DNA of 14,519 nucleotides from Kiritimatiellia bacterium (GTDB lineage Bacteria > Verrucomicrobiota > Kiritimatiellia > RFP12 > UBA1067), in assembly GCA_017412325.1 (NCBI GenBank), contig JAFPYE010000083.1, positions 1 through 14,519 of the forward strand. The letters run 5' to 3'. Under the pieces are notes generated by a model. The model was not told the DNA's origin. It did no database searches and saw only the letters and a list, made by a program, of their open reading frames with translations. Positions 1-7,772 of this stretch are shown piece after piece. How positions within the stretch are numbered: the stretch's first letter is position 1; every line of letters starts with the position of its first letter. The position numbers were made by a program, and so were the translations under genes.

Positions 1-138
1 GACGAGGTGACGGCGCTGGGCGTCAAGTTCGGCTCCTATCCCGTCTACCGCTTCATCATCCGCTACCTGGCGCCGGTCCTGATCGCCACGATCCTCGTCA
101 CCTACGTCCTCGCGCGCTTCGGCCTCATCCAGTTCTAG
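1..138 (+). CDS. C-terminal end of a membrane transporter, probably sodium:neurotransmitter symporter (NSS/SNF) family
   Basis: The frame is open from base 1 and ends at TAG 136-138, giving 45 residues; the start lies outside the window. The peptide has a short polar beginning, then YRFIIRYLAPVLIATILV and a second hydrophobic run ending in FGLIQF. An aromatic and basic segment followed by R-Y-L-A-P and a final transmembrane helix resembles the last helix of bacterial NSS-family symporters, which import amino acids or related solutes with sodium. That it is the end of an integral membrane protein is clear from the sequence. The family is a guess from one helix, and other secondary transporters could end this way. 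The next gene has its own promoter, so this gene need not share its transcript. Confidence 0.55.
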   Translation, partial: DEVTALGVKFGSYPVYRFIIRYLAPVLIATILVTYVLARFGLIQF

Positions 139-147
139 CCGGCGCGC

Positions 148-163
148 CTACCCAAATGGGTAG
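148..163. repeat. 6-bp inverted repeat between the transporter gene and the tagaturonate reductase gene
   Basis: CTACCC and GGGTAG are perfect complementary arms around a 4-base spacer AAAT. A T6 run (179-184) follows, but only after 15 bases, so this is not a normal intrinsic terminator. The repeat lies 21-36 bases upstream of the -10 box at 187-192, where a regulator could bind. Whether it acts as operator, weak terminator or neither cannot be decided from the sequence. Confidence 0.4.
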
Positions 164-183
164 TGCAAGGGGGATGGCTTTTT

Positions 184-192
184 TGATAGACT
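184..192 (+). promoter_or_regulatory. Extended -10 promoter for the tagaturonate reductase-like gene
   Basis: TG-A-TAGACT matches the extended -10 form (TGN then a TATAAT-like hexamer, 4 of 6 matches) and directly follows a T6 run. No convincing -35 hexamer lies 16-18 bases upstream, which is usual for promoters relying on the extended -10. The expected transcription start near 199 gives a leader of about 50 bases before ATG 249. Support comes from the same pattern at 1448, 6396 and 11671. Confidence 0.6.
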
Positions 193-248
193 ATGTGGCA
201 ACCCAGCGAAAGACTTTTTCCTAACCTCAACAAAAAAAGGAACAGAAG

Positions 249-1397
249 ATGGAAACGAAGATTCTGCAGTTCGGCGAGGGCAACTTCCTGCGCTGCTTCA
301 TTGATTGGATGGTCCAGAAGATGAACGATGCCGCCGGGTTCGACGGCGCGGTGCAGATCATCCAGCCCATCGGCGACGCGCTCTGCGTGCCCGCGCAGAT
401 CCTGAACGACCGCGGCGGCCGGTACCACACGTGCCTCCGGGGCTTCATGAACGGCGAGAAGGTCGAGAAGATCGAGGAGATCACGTGCGTCAAGGGCGTC
501 GACCTGCCTGCGAACATCGAGAAGTACGCGACGCTCCCCGCGCTGCGCTTCGTCGTCTCCAACACGACCGAGGCGGGCATCCAGTACGTCAAGGGCGCCG
601 ACACGTTCCCGGCCAAGGTGCTGCGCCTCGTCAAGGCACGCCAGGCGGCGGGGCTCCCCGGCCTCGTTTTCATCCCGTGCGAGCTCATCGAGCACAACGG
701 CGACAACCTGAAGAAGTGCGTCCTCCAGCATCTTGCGGACGAGCCGGGCGACACGGCCGCGCTCAAGGCGTACATCGAGAACGACTGCGTCTTCTGCTCC
801 ACGCTCGTCGACCGCATCGTCGCGGGCCGCCCCGACCCCGAGTCCGCCGCGCGCTATGCCGATGAGCTCGGCGAGAAGGACGACGTGCTCGTCTGCGGCG
901 AGCCGTTCCACTTCTTCGTCGTCGAGACGCCGGCCGGCTTCGACCTCGAGGCGGAGCTGCCGCTGAAGAAGGCGGGCGTCAACGTCGTCTACACGCCGGA
1001 CATGCAGCCCTACCGCACGCGCAAGGTGCGCTTCCTCAACGCGGCGCACACGACGATCGTCTACTGGGGCCTGGAGCGCGGCTTCGAGGAGGTCGCCCAG
1101 GTCGTGACCGATCCCGAGGGCGCGGCGTTCCTGAAGAAGGTGCTGTTCGAGGAGATCTACCCGACCGTCAACCTGCCCGACGCGGAGAAGACCGACTACG
1201 CGAACTCCATCGTCGAGCGCTTCACCAACCCGTTCGCGCACCACAAGCTCGCGTCCATCGCGCTCAACACGATTGCGAAGTGGAAGACGCGGTGCCTGCC
1301 GGTGGTCTGCGACTACTACAAGCTCAACGGCAAGCTGCCCGAGAACATGATGGCGGGCTACGAGGCGATTGCGCGCCACTACGACAACGCGAAGTGA
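249..1397 (+). CDS. uxaB: Tagaturonate reductase / mannitol dehydrogenase family oxidoreductase, short form
   Basis: The 382-residue product belongs to the polyol/mannitol dehydrogenase family. The best match by eye is tagaturonate reductase, which interconverts D-tagaturonate and D-altronate with NAD(H) in galacturonate breakdown. The N-terminal nucleotide-binding motif is G9-E-G11-N-F13-L-R15. SNTTEAGI is at 104-111, PCELIEHNG at 143-151, and the family catalytic signature K259-x4-N264-x2-H267-T at 259-268. The start is set by AAAGGA at 236-241, seven bases before ATG 249. From memory UxaB proteins are about 480 residues. This one stops roughly 100 residues early, just after the motif that resembles LPxxLxxxYxxxGKLP, and a terminator follows 25 bases later. 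A compact natural variant or a C-terminal deletion are both possible. Cytosolic; the substrate is inferred and could be another sugar acid or polyol. Confidence 0.8.
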   Translation: METKILQFGEGNFLRCFIDWMVQKMNDAAGFDGAVQIIQPIGDALCVPAQILNDRGGRYHTCLRGFMNGEKVEKIEEITCVKGVDLPANIEKYATLPALRFVVSNTTEAGIQYVKGADTFPAKVLRLVKARQAAGLPGLVFIPCELIEHNGDNLKKCVLQHLADEPGDTAALKAYIENDCVFCSTLVDRIVAGRPDPESAARYADELGEKDDVLVCGEPFHFFVVETPAGFDLEAELPLKKAGVNVVYTPDMQPYRTRKVRFLNAAHTTIVYWGLERGFEEVAQVVTDPEGAAFLKKVLFEEIYPTVNLPDAEKTDYANSIVERFTNPFAHHKLASIALNTIAKWKTRCLPVVCDYYKLNGKLPENMMAGYEAIARHYDNAK

Positions 1398-1422
1398 CCG
1401 GCCGCCGTGCGCTCCCGCATCG

Positions 1423-1448
1423 AAAATCCCGCCTCGCGCGGGATTTTT
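1423..1448 (+). terminator. Intrinsic terminator after the tagaturonate reductase-like gene
   Basis: AAAATCCCGC (1423-1432) pairs perfectly with GCGGGATTTT (1438-1447) around a 5-base loop, with T1444-T1448 as the T-tract. The 10-bp stem lies 25 bases after the TGA stop at 1395-1397. With the A-run on the 5' side it could also work on the opposite strand. Its T-tract runs straight into the extended -10 element of the next gene. Confidence 0.85.
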
Positions 1449-1456
1449 GATATACT
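1448..1456 (+). promoter_or_regulatory. Extended -10 promoter for the tricorn-like protease gene
   Basis: TG-A-TATACT (5 of 6 matches in the hexamer) follows T1444-T1447. The place for a -35 box (about 1428-1433) is CCCGCC, inside the upstream terminator stem, so no -35 is present. Transcription should begin near 1463, leaving about 25 bases before ATG 1488. Confidence 0.65.
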
Positions 1457-1487
1457 ATCCCCATATTTTTCAAACAAGGGGAACTGC

Positions 1488-4400
1488 ATGGGAATGAAGA
1501 CGAATCGCTGGGTGCGCACGCTCGCGCTGGTGGCGCTGTGCGCAGTCGCGCTCCGCGCCGCGGGTGATGCGCCGGATCCGGCCGAGGACTGGTCGCGCAT
1601 CTATCTCGGCTCCGTGCCGAGCGTGAACGGCGACGGCACGAGCTTTGCGTTCGAATGGAACGACAGCCTCTGGATCGCGTCGGTGCGCGGCGGCTACGCG
1701 CGGCGGCTCGGCACCTCGCGCGCGGCGGACTCATGGCCGGTGATGTCGCCCGACGGCACGAAGGTCGCGTTCGCCTCCGACCGCGACGGCGGCATGAAGG
1801 TCTTCGAGTTCGACGTCGTCAACGATTCGATCCGGCAGCTCACCTACCACTCCGAGGTCACCTTTCCGCGCGCGTGGTGCCCCGACGGCAAGCGCCTGCT
1901 CTGCCAGGGCTACCGCGACGATTCGGGGCCGAAGACGTGCGCGCGCATCGTCATCGTGCAGACCGACGCGCGGCGCGCGGAGGAGATCCCGTTCGACGTG
2001 GCGGCGTCCGATCCCGTGATGTCGCCCGACGGCGAATCGATCCTCTTCGCGCGGCGCGGCGACGAGCTCTACCGCAAGCGGCCGCATTCGCGCTCGTCCT
2101 CGGCGGGGCAGATCTGGATGTTCAAGACGGCGACGCGCGAGTTCCTGCCGATGGTCCTCCACGAAAGCGACTGCCGCAACCCGATCTGGCGGCCCGACGG
2201 CGCGGGCTTCTACTACCTCGACGCGAAGGGCGGCGCGCGCAACGTGTGGTACCACAACCTCGCCGACGGCGCGGAGACGCAGCTGACCTTCTTCGCCGAC
2301 GACCACGTCTTCCAGCCGTCGCTGTCGGCGGACGGGCGCACGCTCGTCTTCCGCCAGAAGTTCGACTTCTGGCGCTTCGACCCGACCAACCCGTCGGTGG
2401 CGCCCGAGCGCATCATCCTGCGGCCCGGCGCGGGCTACGTCGAGCGCGGCGCCGCCAAGCGCCGCCGCTACGACTCGTGCTGGAACAACGACAGCGACGG
2501 CGACGTGACGTTCTGCGACAACGGCACGCAGATCGCGTTCACGACGGGCGGCGACCTCTATGTGATGGATACGGTCATCTGCGAGCCGACGCTCGTGCAC
2601 GGCGAGACGGGCACGCACGAGCGCGAGTGCGTCTTCTCGCCCGACGGCGGTGCGCTCTACTACCTGTCCGACTGCGGCGACAACGTGGTCGTGATCAAGG
2701 CCGAGCCGGAGGATCCCCAGAAGCCCTGGTGGGAGAACGCCACCTTCCGCAAAACGCCCATCGTCACCGCCGGCGGGCACCGCGAGGCGCTGAACATCTC
2801 GCCCGACGGTTCGCGCCTCGCCTGGCAGGACCCGAACGGCGTCTTCACCTTCGCGGACACCAACGGCACCGTCCTCTGCCGCGGCCCGAACGCGACGGCG
2901 GGCGGCGCGTACGCGTGGAGTCCCGACGGCCGGTGGGTCGCCGCCGAGCTGGCCGACGAGTTCGCCAACTACGACGTCTGGATCCTCTCGACGGACGGCA
3001 CGCGCGCGCCCTACAACCTGTCGCGCAACTTCAAGTACGACGGCCAGCCGGCATGGAGCCCCGACGGCAAGATGATCGCGTTCGTCTCGGAGCTGCCGGA
3101 GATCGGCAACGGCCGCTACCTGCGCTACGTCTATCTCGACCGCGCGCTGGAGGAGGTGGAAACCTACGTCCACGACTACGACCGCGCGCGCACGGTCATC
3201 CGCGAGAACGCCGTCGATCCCGCGCGCTACGCGGGGCTGGAGCTGCCGAGCGCCCATCTCGACGACGCGCAGGAATTCGCCCCCGACTTCGCCGACCTCG
3301 CCGAGCGCGTGCGCACGCTCGCCGTCGACTGCGCGCTGCCGTTCTTCTGCTGGGACTCGCGCACGATCGCGTACGCCGCCGCCGGGCAGAAGACGGATAC
3401 GGTCCGCATCCCCGACCGCCTGACGCCGAAAAAGCTCTTCGACTGCACCGGCGTGCCGCGCGCGTGGGTGAAGAAGGGCGACCGGATCCTCTGGATCGTC
3501 AACCGGCGCCCGGCGATCAACGACCGGCAGCTGACGTTCAACGTCTACCAGAACACCGTCTACGAGGACTACCAGGAGCTGGCGTTCCGCTCGGCATGGG
3601 CGCGCATCCGCGACCTCTACTACGATCCGAATACGCACGGCGCGGACTGGCCGGCGGTCGGCAACCGCTTCCTTCAGCCGATCCGCCACGCGACGTCGTA
3701 TTCCGTCTTCATCCGCCTCATGAACATGGTCCTCGGCGAGCTCGACTCGTCGCACCTCGGCTTCTACATGAACGACAACTCGCGCCGCGAGTGGTCGCGC
3801 AAGACGGAGCTCGGCGCGTGGGACGAGCAGACGGCGCACCTGGGGCTGCGGTTCGAGCGCGAGCGCGCGCCCGACGGCTGGGTGGTGAAGGACGTCGTGC
3901 CGGGCGGGCCCGCCGACCGGTACGGCTTCGACATCCAGAAGGGCGACGTGGTGATCGCGATCGACGGCGTGAGCGTCGGCGGCGGCATCGACCCGACGAG
4001 CGTCCTCAACGGCCCGGCGAACCGCAAGGTGCGCGTGACGTTCCGGCGCACGGGCGGCTCGGCGCAGACGGTCGTGATCACGTCGTGCTCCTTCGCCGAC
4101 GCGCGCACGCTCGTGGCGGCGGCGGAACTGAAGGCGAAGCGCGCGCGCGTGCACGAGCTGTCGCAGGGGCGCCTGGGGTACCTCAATATTGACGAGATGA
4201 ACTGGGCGAGCTTCTGGACGTTCCAGCACGAGGTGTTTTCCGAGGGCTACGGCAAGGACGGGCTCGTCATCGACGTGCGCAACAACCAGGGCGGCTTCAC
4301 GGCGGACCAGATGCTCCAGATCCTGCTCGGCGGCGACCACTCGCGCGCGGTGACGCGCCAGTGCGGCGCTGGCTATCTCTTCGGCTACTGGGGCCGTCCG

Positions 4401-4775
4401 GTGTGGTCGAAGCCGATCGTGGTGCTGGCGAACGAGAACACCGGCTCCAACGGCGAGATCTTTTCGCACGCCATCAAGACCCTGAAGCGCGGCAAGCTGG
4501 TCGGGCGCGAGACGGGCGGCGGCGTGATCGGCACCTACGACAACGCGCTGCTCGACCTCGGCTCGTTCCGCGACGCGCGCTACGGCTGGTTCCTCCTCGA
4601 CGGCACCGACATGGAGAACCACGGCGCGAAGCCGGACGTGGTGGTGGAGGACCTGCCGGGCGACCTCGACAGGGGGCTCGACGTCCAGCTTGACAAAGCC
4701 ATCGAGGTGCTGGCCGCCGACGTGGAGGCGTGGCGCGCGGCGAATCCGCCCATCGACTTCAAGTATTCCCGCTAG
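1488..4775 (+). CDS. Exported tricorn-type protease (TolB-like propellers, PDZ, S41 peptidase)
   Basis: ATG 1488 is chosen because AAGGGG (1476-1481) sits six bases upstream and the promoter at 1448 excludes the longer frame from 1407. ATG 1494 is the alternative. The product has 1095 residues, close to archaeal tricorn. A Sec signal peptide (RTLALVALCAVALRAAG, near residues 10-26) predicts export, unlike the cytosolic archaeal enzyme. Two beta-propeller regions follow with repeated SPDG motifs (SPDGTKVAFAS, CPDGKRLL, SPDGESILF, then SPDGGALYY, SPDGSRLAW, SPDGRWVAA, SPDGKMIAF). Next come a helical segment, a PDZ domain (about 785-870) and the S41 domain. By eye, S755-H756 correspond to tricorn S745-H746, S987 to nucleophile S965, and E1043 to E1023. 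D950 may match the residue giving preference for basic P1. The residue after the nucleophile is N988 rather than Asp. It probably cuts oligopeptides in the periplasm and may supply the deacylase encoded next. Confidence 0.9.
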   Translation: MGMKTNRWVRTLALVALCAVALRAAGDAPDPAEDWSRIYLGSVPSVNGDGTSFAFEWNDSLWIASVRGGYARRLGTSRAADSWPVMSPDGTKVAFASDRDGGMKVFEFDVVNDSIRQLTYHSEVTFPRAWCPDGKRLLCQGYRDDSGPKTCARIVIVQTDARRAEEIPFDVAASDPVMSPDGESILFARRGDELYRKRPHSRSSSAGQIWMFKTATREFLPMVLHESDCRNPIWRPDGAGFYYLDAKGGARNVWYHNLADGAETQLTFFADDHVFQPSLSADGRTLVFRQKFDFWRFDPTNPSVAPERIILRPGAGYVERGAAKRRRYDSCWNNDSDGDVTFCDNGTQIAFTTGGDLYVMDTVICEPTLVHGETGTHERECVFSPDGGALYYLSDCGDNVVVIKAEPEDPQKPWWENATFRKTPIVTAGGHREALNISPDGSRLAWQDPNGVFTFADTNGTVLCRGPNATAGGAYAWSPDGRWVAAELADEFANYDVWILSTDGTRAPYNLSRNFKYDGQPAWSPDGKMIAFVSELPEIGNGRYLRYVYLDRALEEVETYVHDYDRARTVIRENAVDPARYAGLELPSAHLDDAQEFAPDFADLAERVRTLAVDCALPFFCWDSRTIAYAAAGQKTDTVRIPDRLTPKKLFDCTGVPRAWVKKGDRILWIVNRRPAINDRQLTFNVYQNTVYEDYQELAFRSAWARIRDLYYDPNTHGADWPAVGNRFLQPIRHATSYSVFIRLMNMVLGELDSSHLGFYMNDNSRREWSRKTELGAWDEQTAHLGLRFERERAPDGWVVKDVVPGGPADRYGFDIQKGDVVIAIDGVSVGGGIDPTSVLNGPANRKVRVTFRRTGGSAQTVVITSCSFADARTLVAAAELKAKRARVHELSQGRLGYLNIDEMNWASFWTFQHEVFSEGYGKDGLVIDVRNNQGGFTADQMLQILLGGDHSRAVTRQCGAGYLFGYWGRPVWSKPIVVLANENTGSNGEIFSHAIKTLKRGKLVGRETGGGVIGTYDNALLDLGSFRDARYGWFLLDGTDMENHGAKPDVVVEDLPGDLDRGLDVQLDKAIEVLAADVEAWRAANPPIDFKYSR

Positions 4776-4793
4776 CGCACGTCGGCTCCGGCG

Positions 4794-6398
4794 ATGAAGA
4801 CGCTGATCCAGAACGGATTGATTGTCGACGGCACGGGTGCGCCCGCCTTTTCGGGCGACGTCGTGGTGGAAGGGGCGTGCGTCGCGGCGGTTGTGCCGCG
4901 CGCGCCGGGGGGCGCGGACGGTGCGCCGCAGGGGTTCGACCGCGTGGTCGACGCGACGGGGTGCCTCGTGACGCCTGGCTTCATCGACGCGCACGCCCAC
5001 AGCGACGCCTATCTCGTCATCGAGCCCGACGCGCCCTCCAAGGTGTCGCAGGGCGTGACGACGGAAATCAACGGGCAGTGCGGCGGCTCGGTCGCCCCGC
5101 GCTACGGCGAGGCGCGGCTCAGCTCCGACTGGGCGGCGATCCTCGGCGAACGGCTGACGTGGCGCTCGCTCGCGGAGTATCGCGCGGTGCTGGAGGCGGC
5201 GCGCCCCGCCCTCAACACGATCCAGTTCATCGGGCACAACACGCTGCGCTCGTCGGTCGTCGGCTACGCGGGCCGCGCGGCGACGGCGGACGAACTCGCG
5301 CAGATGGCGCGGCTTCTGGAAGAGTCGCTCGACGCGGGCGGCTGGGGGCTGACGACGGGGCTCATCTACCAGCCCGGCAAGTACGCGACGCCCGAAGAGG
5401 TCGTGCAGCTCGCGAAGGTCGCTGCGCAGAAGGGCGGCTATTACGCGACGCACATGCGCAGCGAGGGCGACCGGATCCTGGAGGCGATCGACGAGGTGAT
5501 CGACCTCGTGAAGGCGACGGGCATCCGGGCGGAGATTTCGCACCTCAAGACGAGCGGCAAGCGCAACTGGGGCAAGATCGACGCGGTGCTGGAGAAGATC
5601 GAGGGCGCGAGGGAAGCGGGTCTTCTCCTCGGCAGCGACCGCTATCCTTTCTGCGCGGCGGGGACGGACCTCGACGTGGTGTTTCCCGACTGGGCGGGCG
5701 AGGGCGCGGCGAGGGCGGAGTGCGCGCGGCTGGCTGATCCGGCGACGCGGCAGCGCATCGTGGACGAAATCAACGCGATGGACCGCGACTGGTCGACGGT
5801 GATGATCGGCGGCACGTGGCACGCGGACAACAAGCCCTATTGCGGGCAAACTATTGCAGAAATCTTGTCCCGGAACCTTTCCTCCCCCGGCGAGTTGATC
5901 TGCTCCATCCTGGAAAAGGACGGCTGCAAGACGGGCGCGTTCTTCTTCGGGATGTCGGAGGCGAACCTCGACAAGATCCTGGCGTGCCCGTGGATCCTGC
6001 CGGGGAGCGATGCCTCGCTCCGCGCGCCGTGGGGGCCCTTGGGCGCGGACCATCCGCATCCGCGCGCGTATGCGACGATGCCGGAATTCTACCGGCGCGT
6101 GCGCGCGCTCGGCGTGACGCGCGAGGCGGCGGTCCGGCGGATGACGGGCGCGGTGGCGGAACGGTTCGGGATTGCGCGGCGCGGCGTGCTGGCGCGCGGC
6201 AACTTCGCCGACCTCGTCGTGTGGCGGGAAGACGCGTTCCGGTCGACCGCGACCTACCTAGAGCCGCACCAGTTCGCGTCGGGCGTGCAGCTGACGATGG
6301 TCAACGGCGCGATCCCGTATCGCGACGGCGTGTTCACGGGCGAGCGGGCGGGCCGCCTGTTGGAGCGCGGCACACTTGCCATCGTGCGCGCGAAATGA
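4794..6398 (+). CDS. N-acyl-D-amino-acid deacylase (D-aminoacylase family amidohydrolase)
   Basis: The 534-residue product is an amidohydrolase-superfamily enzyme. The N-terminal small domain begins KTLIQNGLIVDGTG, typical of the family, which supports ATG 4794. No clear Shine-Dalgarno precedes it, and the gap to the protease gene is only 18 bases, so translation may follow from that gene. Metal-site residues are visible: H67-A-H69 in FIDAHAHSD, C96 in NGQCG, H219 in THMRSEGDR and H249 in ISHLK. H67, H69 and C96 fall at the positions I recall for D-aminoacylase of Alcaligenes. GSD and HPHPR further on fit the family's late catalytic motifs. Known members hydrolyse N-acyl-D-amino acids or dipeptides with a C-terminal D-residue; the exact substrate here is unknown. 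No signal peptide is seen, so it is probably cytosolic. Its stop codon overlaps the pyrH promoter. Confidence 0.88.
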   Translation: MKTLIQNGLIVDGTGAPAFSGDVVVEGACVAAVVPRAPGGADGAPQGFDRVVDATGCLVTPGFIDAHAHSDAYLVIEPDAPSKVSQGVTTEINGQCGGSVAPRYGEARLSSDWAAILGERLTWRSLAEYRAVLEAARPALNTIQFIGHNTLRSSVVGYAGRAATADELAQMARLLEESLDAGGWGLTTGLIYQPGKYATPEEVVQLAKVAAQKGGYYATHMRSEGDRILEAIDEVIDLVKATGIRAEISHLKTSGKRNWGKIDAVLEKIEGAREAGLLLGSDRYPFCAAGTDLDVVFPDWAGEGAARAECARLADPATRQRIVDEINAMDRDWSTVMIGGTWHADNKPYCGQTIAEILSRNLSSPGELICSILEKDGCKTGAFFFGMSEANLDKILACPWILPGSDASLRAPWGPLGADHPHPRAYATMPEFYRRVRALGVTREAAVRRMTGAVAERFGIARRGVLARGNFADLVVWREDAFRSTATYLEPHQFASGVQLTMVNGAIPYRDGVFTGERAGRLLERGTLAIVRAK

Positions 6399-6404
6399 TA
6401 TAAT
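6376..6404 (+). promoter_or_regulatory. Near-consensus sigma-70-type promoter for pyrH, overlapping the upstream stop codon
   Basis: TTGCCA (6376-6381, 5 of 6 to TTGACA), a 17-base spacer and TATAAT (6399-6404, perfect) preceded by TG-A form a textbook promoter with an extended -10. The TGA stop of the deacylase (6396-6398) is itself the TG-A of the element. The expected start of transcription, 6-8 bases after the hexamer, is A6409 to G6412, right at the pyrH GTG. Confidence 0.8.
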
Positions 6405-6411
6405 TTCCATC

Positions 6412-7143
6412 GTGAAAAAAGTTTCAAAGATCAAGTACCGCCGGATTTTGCTGAAATTGTCCGGCGAAGTGCTGGGCAACCGCACGACGGGCGAGTGCAT
6501 CGATCCGCAGCATCTGGCCTTTATGGCCAAGCGGGTCAAGAAGATCCACCAGATGGGCGTCGAAGTCGGCATCGTGCTCGGCGGCGGCAACATCTTCCGG
6601 GGGCTCACGGGCGCGGGCAAGGGCGTCAACCGCGTGACGGGCGACTCGATGGGCATGCTCGCGACGGTCATCAACGCGCTCGCGATGATGAACGCGCTGG
6701 AGTCCATCGGCGTGCCGACGCGCGTCATGACGGCGATTTCCATCGACAAGCTCGCCGAGCCGTTCATCCAGCGCAAGGCGCTGCGCCACTTCGAGAAGGG
6801 GCGCGTCGTCATCTTCGCGGGCGGCACGGGCAACCCCTACTTCTCGACCGACTCCGCCGCCGCGCTGCGCGCGAGCGAGATCGGCGCGGAGGCGCTGCTC
6901 AAGGCGACGAAGGTGGACGGCGTCTATACCGCCGACCCGAAGAAGGACCCGAAGGCGAAGAAGTACGGTTCGCTCGACTACGAGACCGCGCTCGCCAAGC
7001 GCCTGAAGGTGATGGACTCGGCGGCGTTCGCGCTGTGCATGGACAACGGCATTCCGATCGTCGTGTTCGACTTCTTCGACGGCGACGCGCTCGAGCGCGT
7101 CGTGAAGGGCGAGAACGTCGGCACGCTCGTCAGCGGCAAGTGA
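6412..7143 (+). CDS. pyrH: UMP kinase
   Basis: PyrH phosphorylates UMP to UDP with ATP in pyrimidine nucleotide synthesis; bacterial PyrH is a cytosolic hexamer of the amino-acid-kinase fold. From GTG 6412 the product has 243 residues, the usual length. Motifs are KLSGE (15-19), GGGNIFRG (57-64), the MLATVINALAM helix, GTGNPYFSTD (138-147), KVDGVYTADPKKDP and the C-terminal GTLV. GTG 6412 gives the expected N-terminus (KIKYRRILLKLSGE), and longer frames would begin inside or upstream of the promoter. No Shine-Dalgarno precedes this GTG, and the promoter places the transcript start at or within about three bases of it, so the mRNA is probably leaderless. It is followed by frr, the common order in bacteria; the usual preceding rpsB-tsf pair is absent. 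Confidence 0.95.
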   Translation: MKKVSKIKYRRILLKLSGEVLGNRTTGECIDPQHLAFMAKRVKKIHQMGVEVGIVLGGGNIFRGLTGAGKGVNRVTGDSMGMLATVINALAMMNALESIGVPTRVMTAISIDKLAEPFIQRKALRHFEKGRVVIFAGGTGNPYFSTDSAAALRASEIGAEALLKATKVDGVYTADPKKDPKAKKYGSLDYETALAKRLKVMDSAAFALCMDNGIPIVVFDFFDGDALERVVKGENVGTLVSGK

Positions 7144-7168
7144 ACTTAACGAAAGGCAGAGAGAAAAG

Positions 7169-7732
7169 ATGAACACGACACAGGAAGTTTTGAACGACGC
7201 GACCGCGAAGATCCAGAAGAGCTTCGAGGCGTTGAAGGCGCAGTTCGCGGGCCTGAGGACCGGCAAGGCGAATCCCGCGATGGTGGACCAGATCAAGGTC
7301 GACTACTACGGCTGCCCGACGCCGATCAAGAACCTCGGCACGATCTCGACGCCGGAGCCGCGCCAGATCAAGATCACGCCGTTCGACCCGACGGTGCTCG
7401 CCGAGATGAACAAGGCGATCCTCGCGGCGAACCTCGGCGTCACGCCGCAGAACGACGGCAAGGTGCTGCGCATCACGGTGCCGGAGCTGAACGAGGCGCG
7501 CCGCAAGGAGATCGTCAAGGTCGCGAAGACGCAGGCCGAGGCGCAGAAGGTCGCGATGCGCAACGTGCGCCGCGACGCGAACGACGCCGCGAAGAAGCTG
7601 GAGAAGGACAAGAAGATTTCCGAGGACGACCTCAAGGCCGCGCTCGACAAGATCCAGAAGGCGACCGACGACGGCATCGCCAAGATCGACGCCGAGCTGA
7701 AGGCCAAGGAAGCCGAAGTGATGGCGGTCTGA
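7169..7732 (+). CDS. frr: Ribosome recycling factor
   Basis: RRF splits post-termination ribosomes together with EF-G. The product has 187 residues, the normal length. It begins with an antiparallel helix (TTQEVLNDATAKIQKSFEAL) and then the conserved LRTGKANPAMVD. The small domain carries IKVDYYGCPTPIKNLG and EPRQIKITPFD, and NVRRDAND (132-139) and the basic K-E-K helix end it. ATG 7169 follows the pyrH stop by 25 bases, with purine-rich sequence (GAAAGG at 7151-7156 and AGAGAGAAAAG directly before the start) as ribosome-binding site. It is presumably transcribed with pyrH; no terminator is visible before or after it. Confidence 0.96.
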   Translation: MNTTQEVLNDATAKIQKSFEALKAQFAGLRTGKANPAMVDQIKVDYYGCPTPIKNLGTISTPEPRQIKITPFDPTVLAEMNKAILAANLGVTPQNDGKVLRITVPELNEARRKEIVKVAKTQAEAQKVAMRNVRRDANDAAKKLEKDKKISEDDLKAALDKIQKATDDGIAKIDAELKAKEAEVMAV

Positions 7733-7772
7733 CGGCCGCCGCAGGTCAACACGTTTTACGGAGGGTACAGCC

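Noticed and set aside
1655..4192. An 845-codon + strand frame inside the protease gene
   Set aside because: Arg/Ala/Pro/His-rich off-frame translation of the protease; no start signal and no domain.
1731..6059. A 1442-codon open frame on the minus strand
   Set aside because: It spans two clear + strand genes, is dominated by Arg, Ala, Val, Asp and His as expected from the complement of G/C-ending codons, and has no recognisable domain. It is a composition shadow.
6376..6411. A longer pyrH start at TTG 6376
   Set aside because: It lies in the -35 box of the promoter and inside the deacylase gene, and adds residues not found at the start of UMP kinases.
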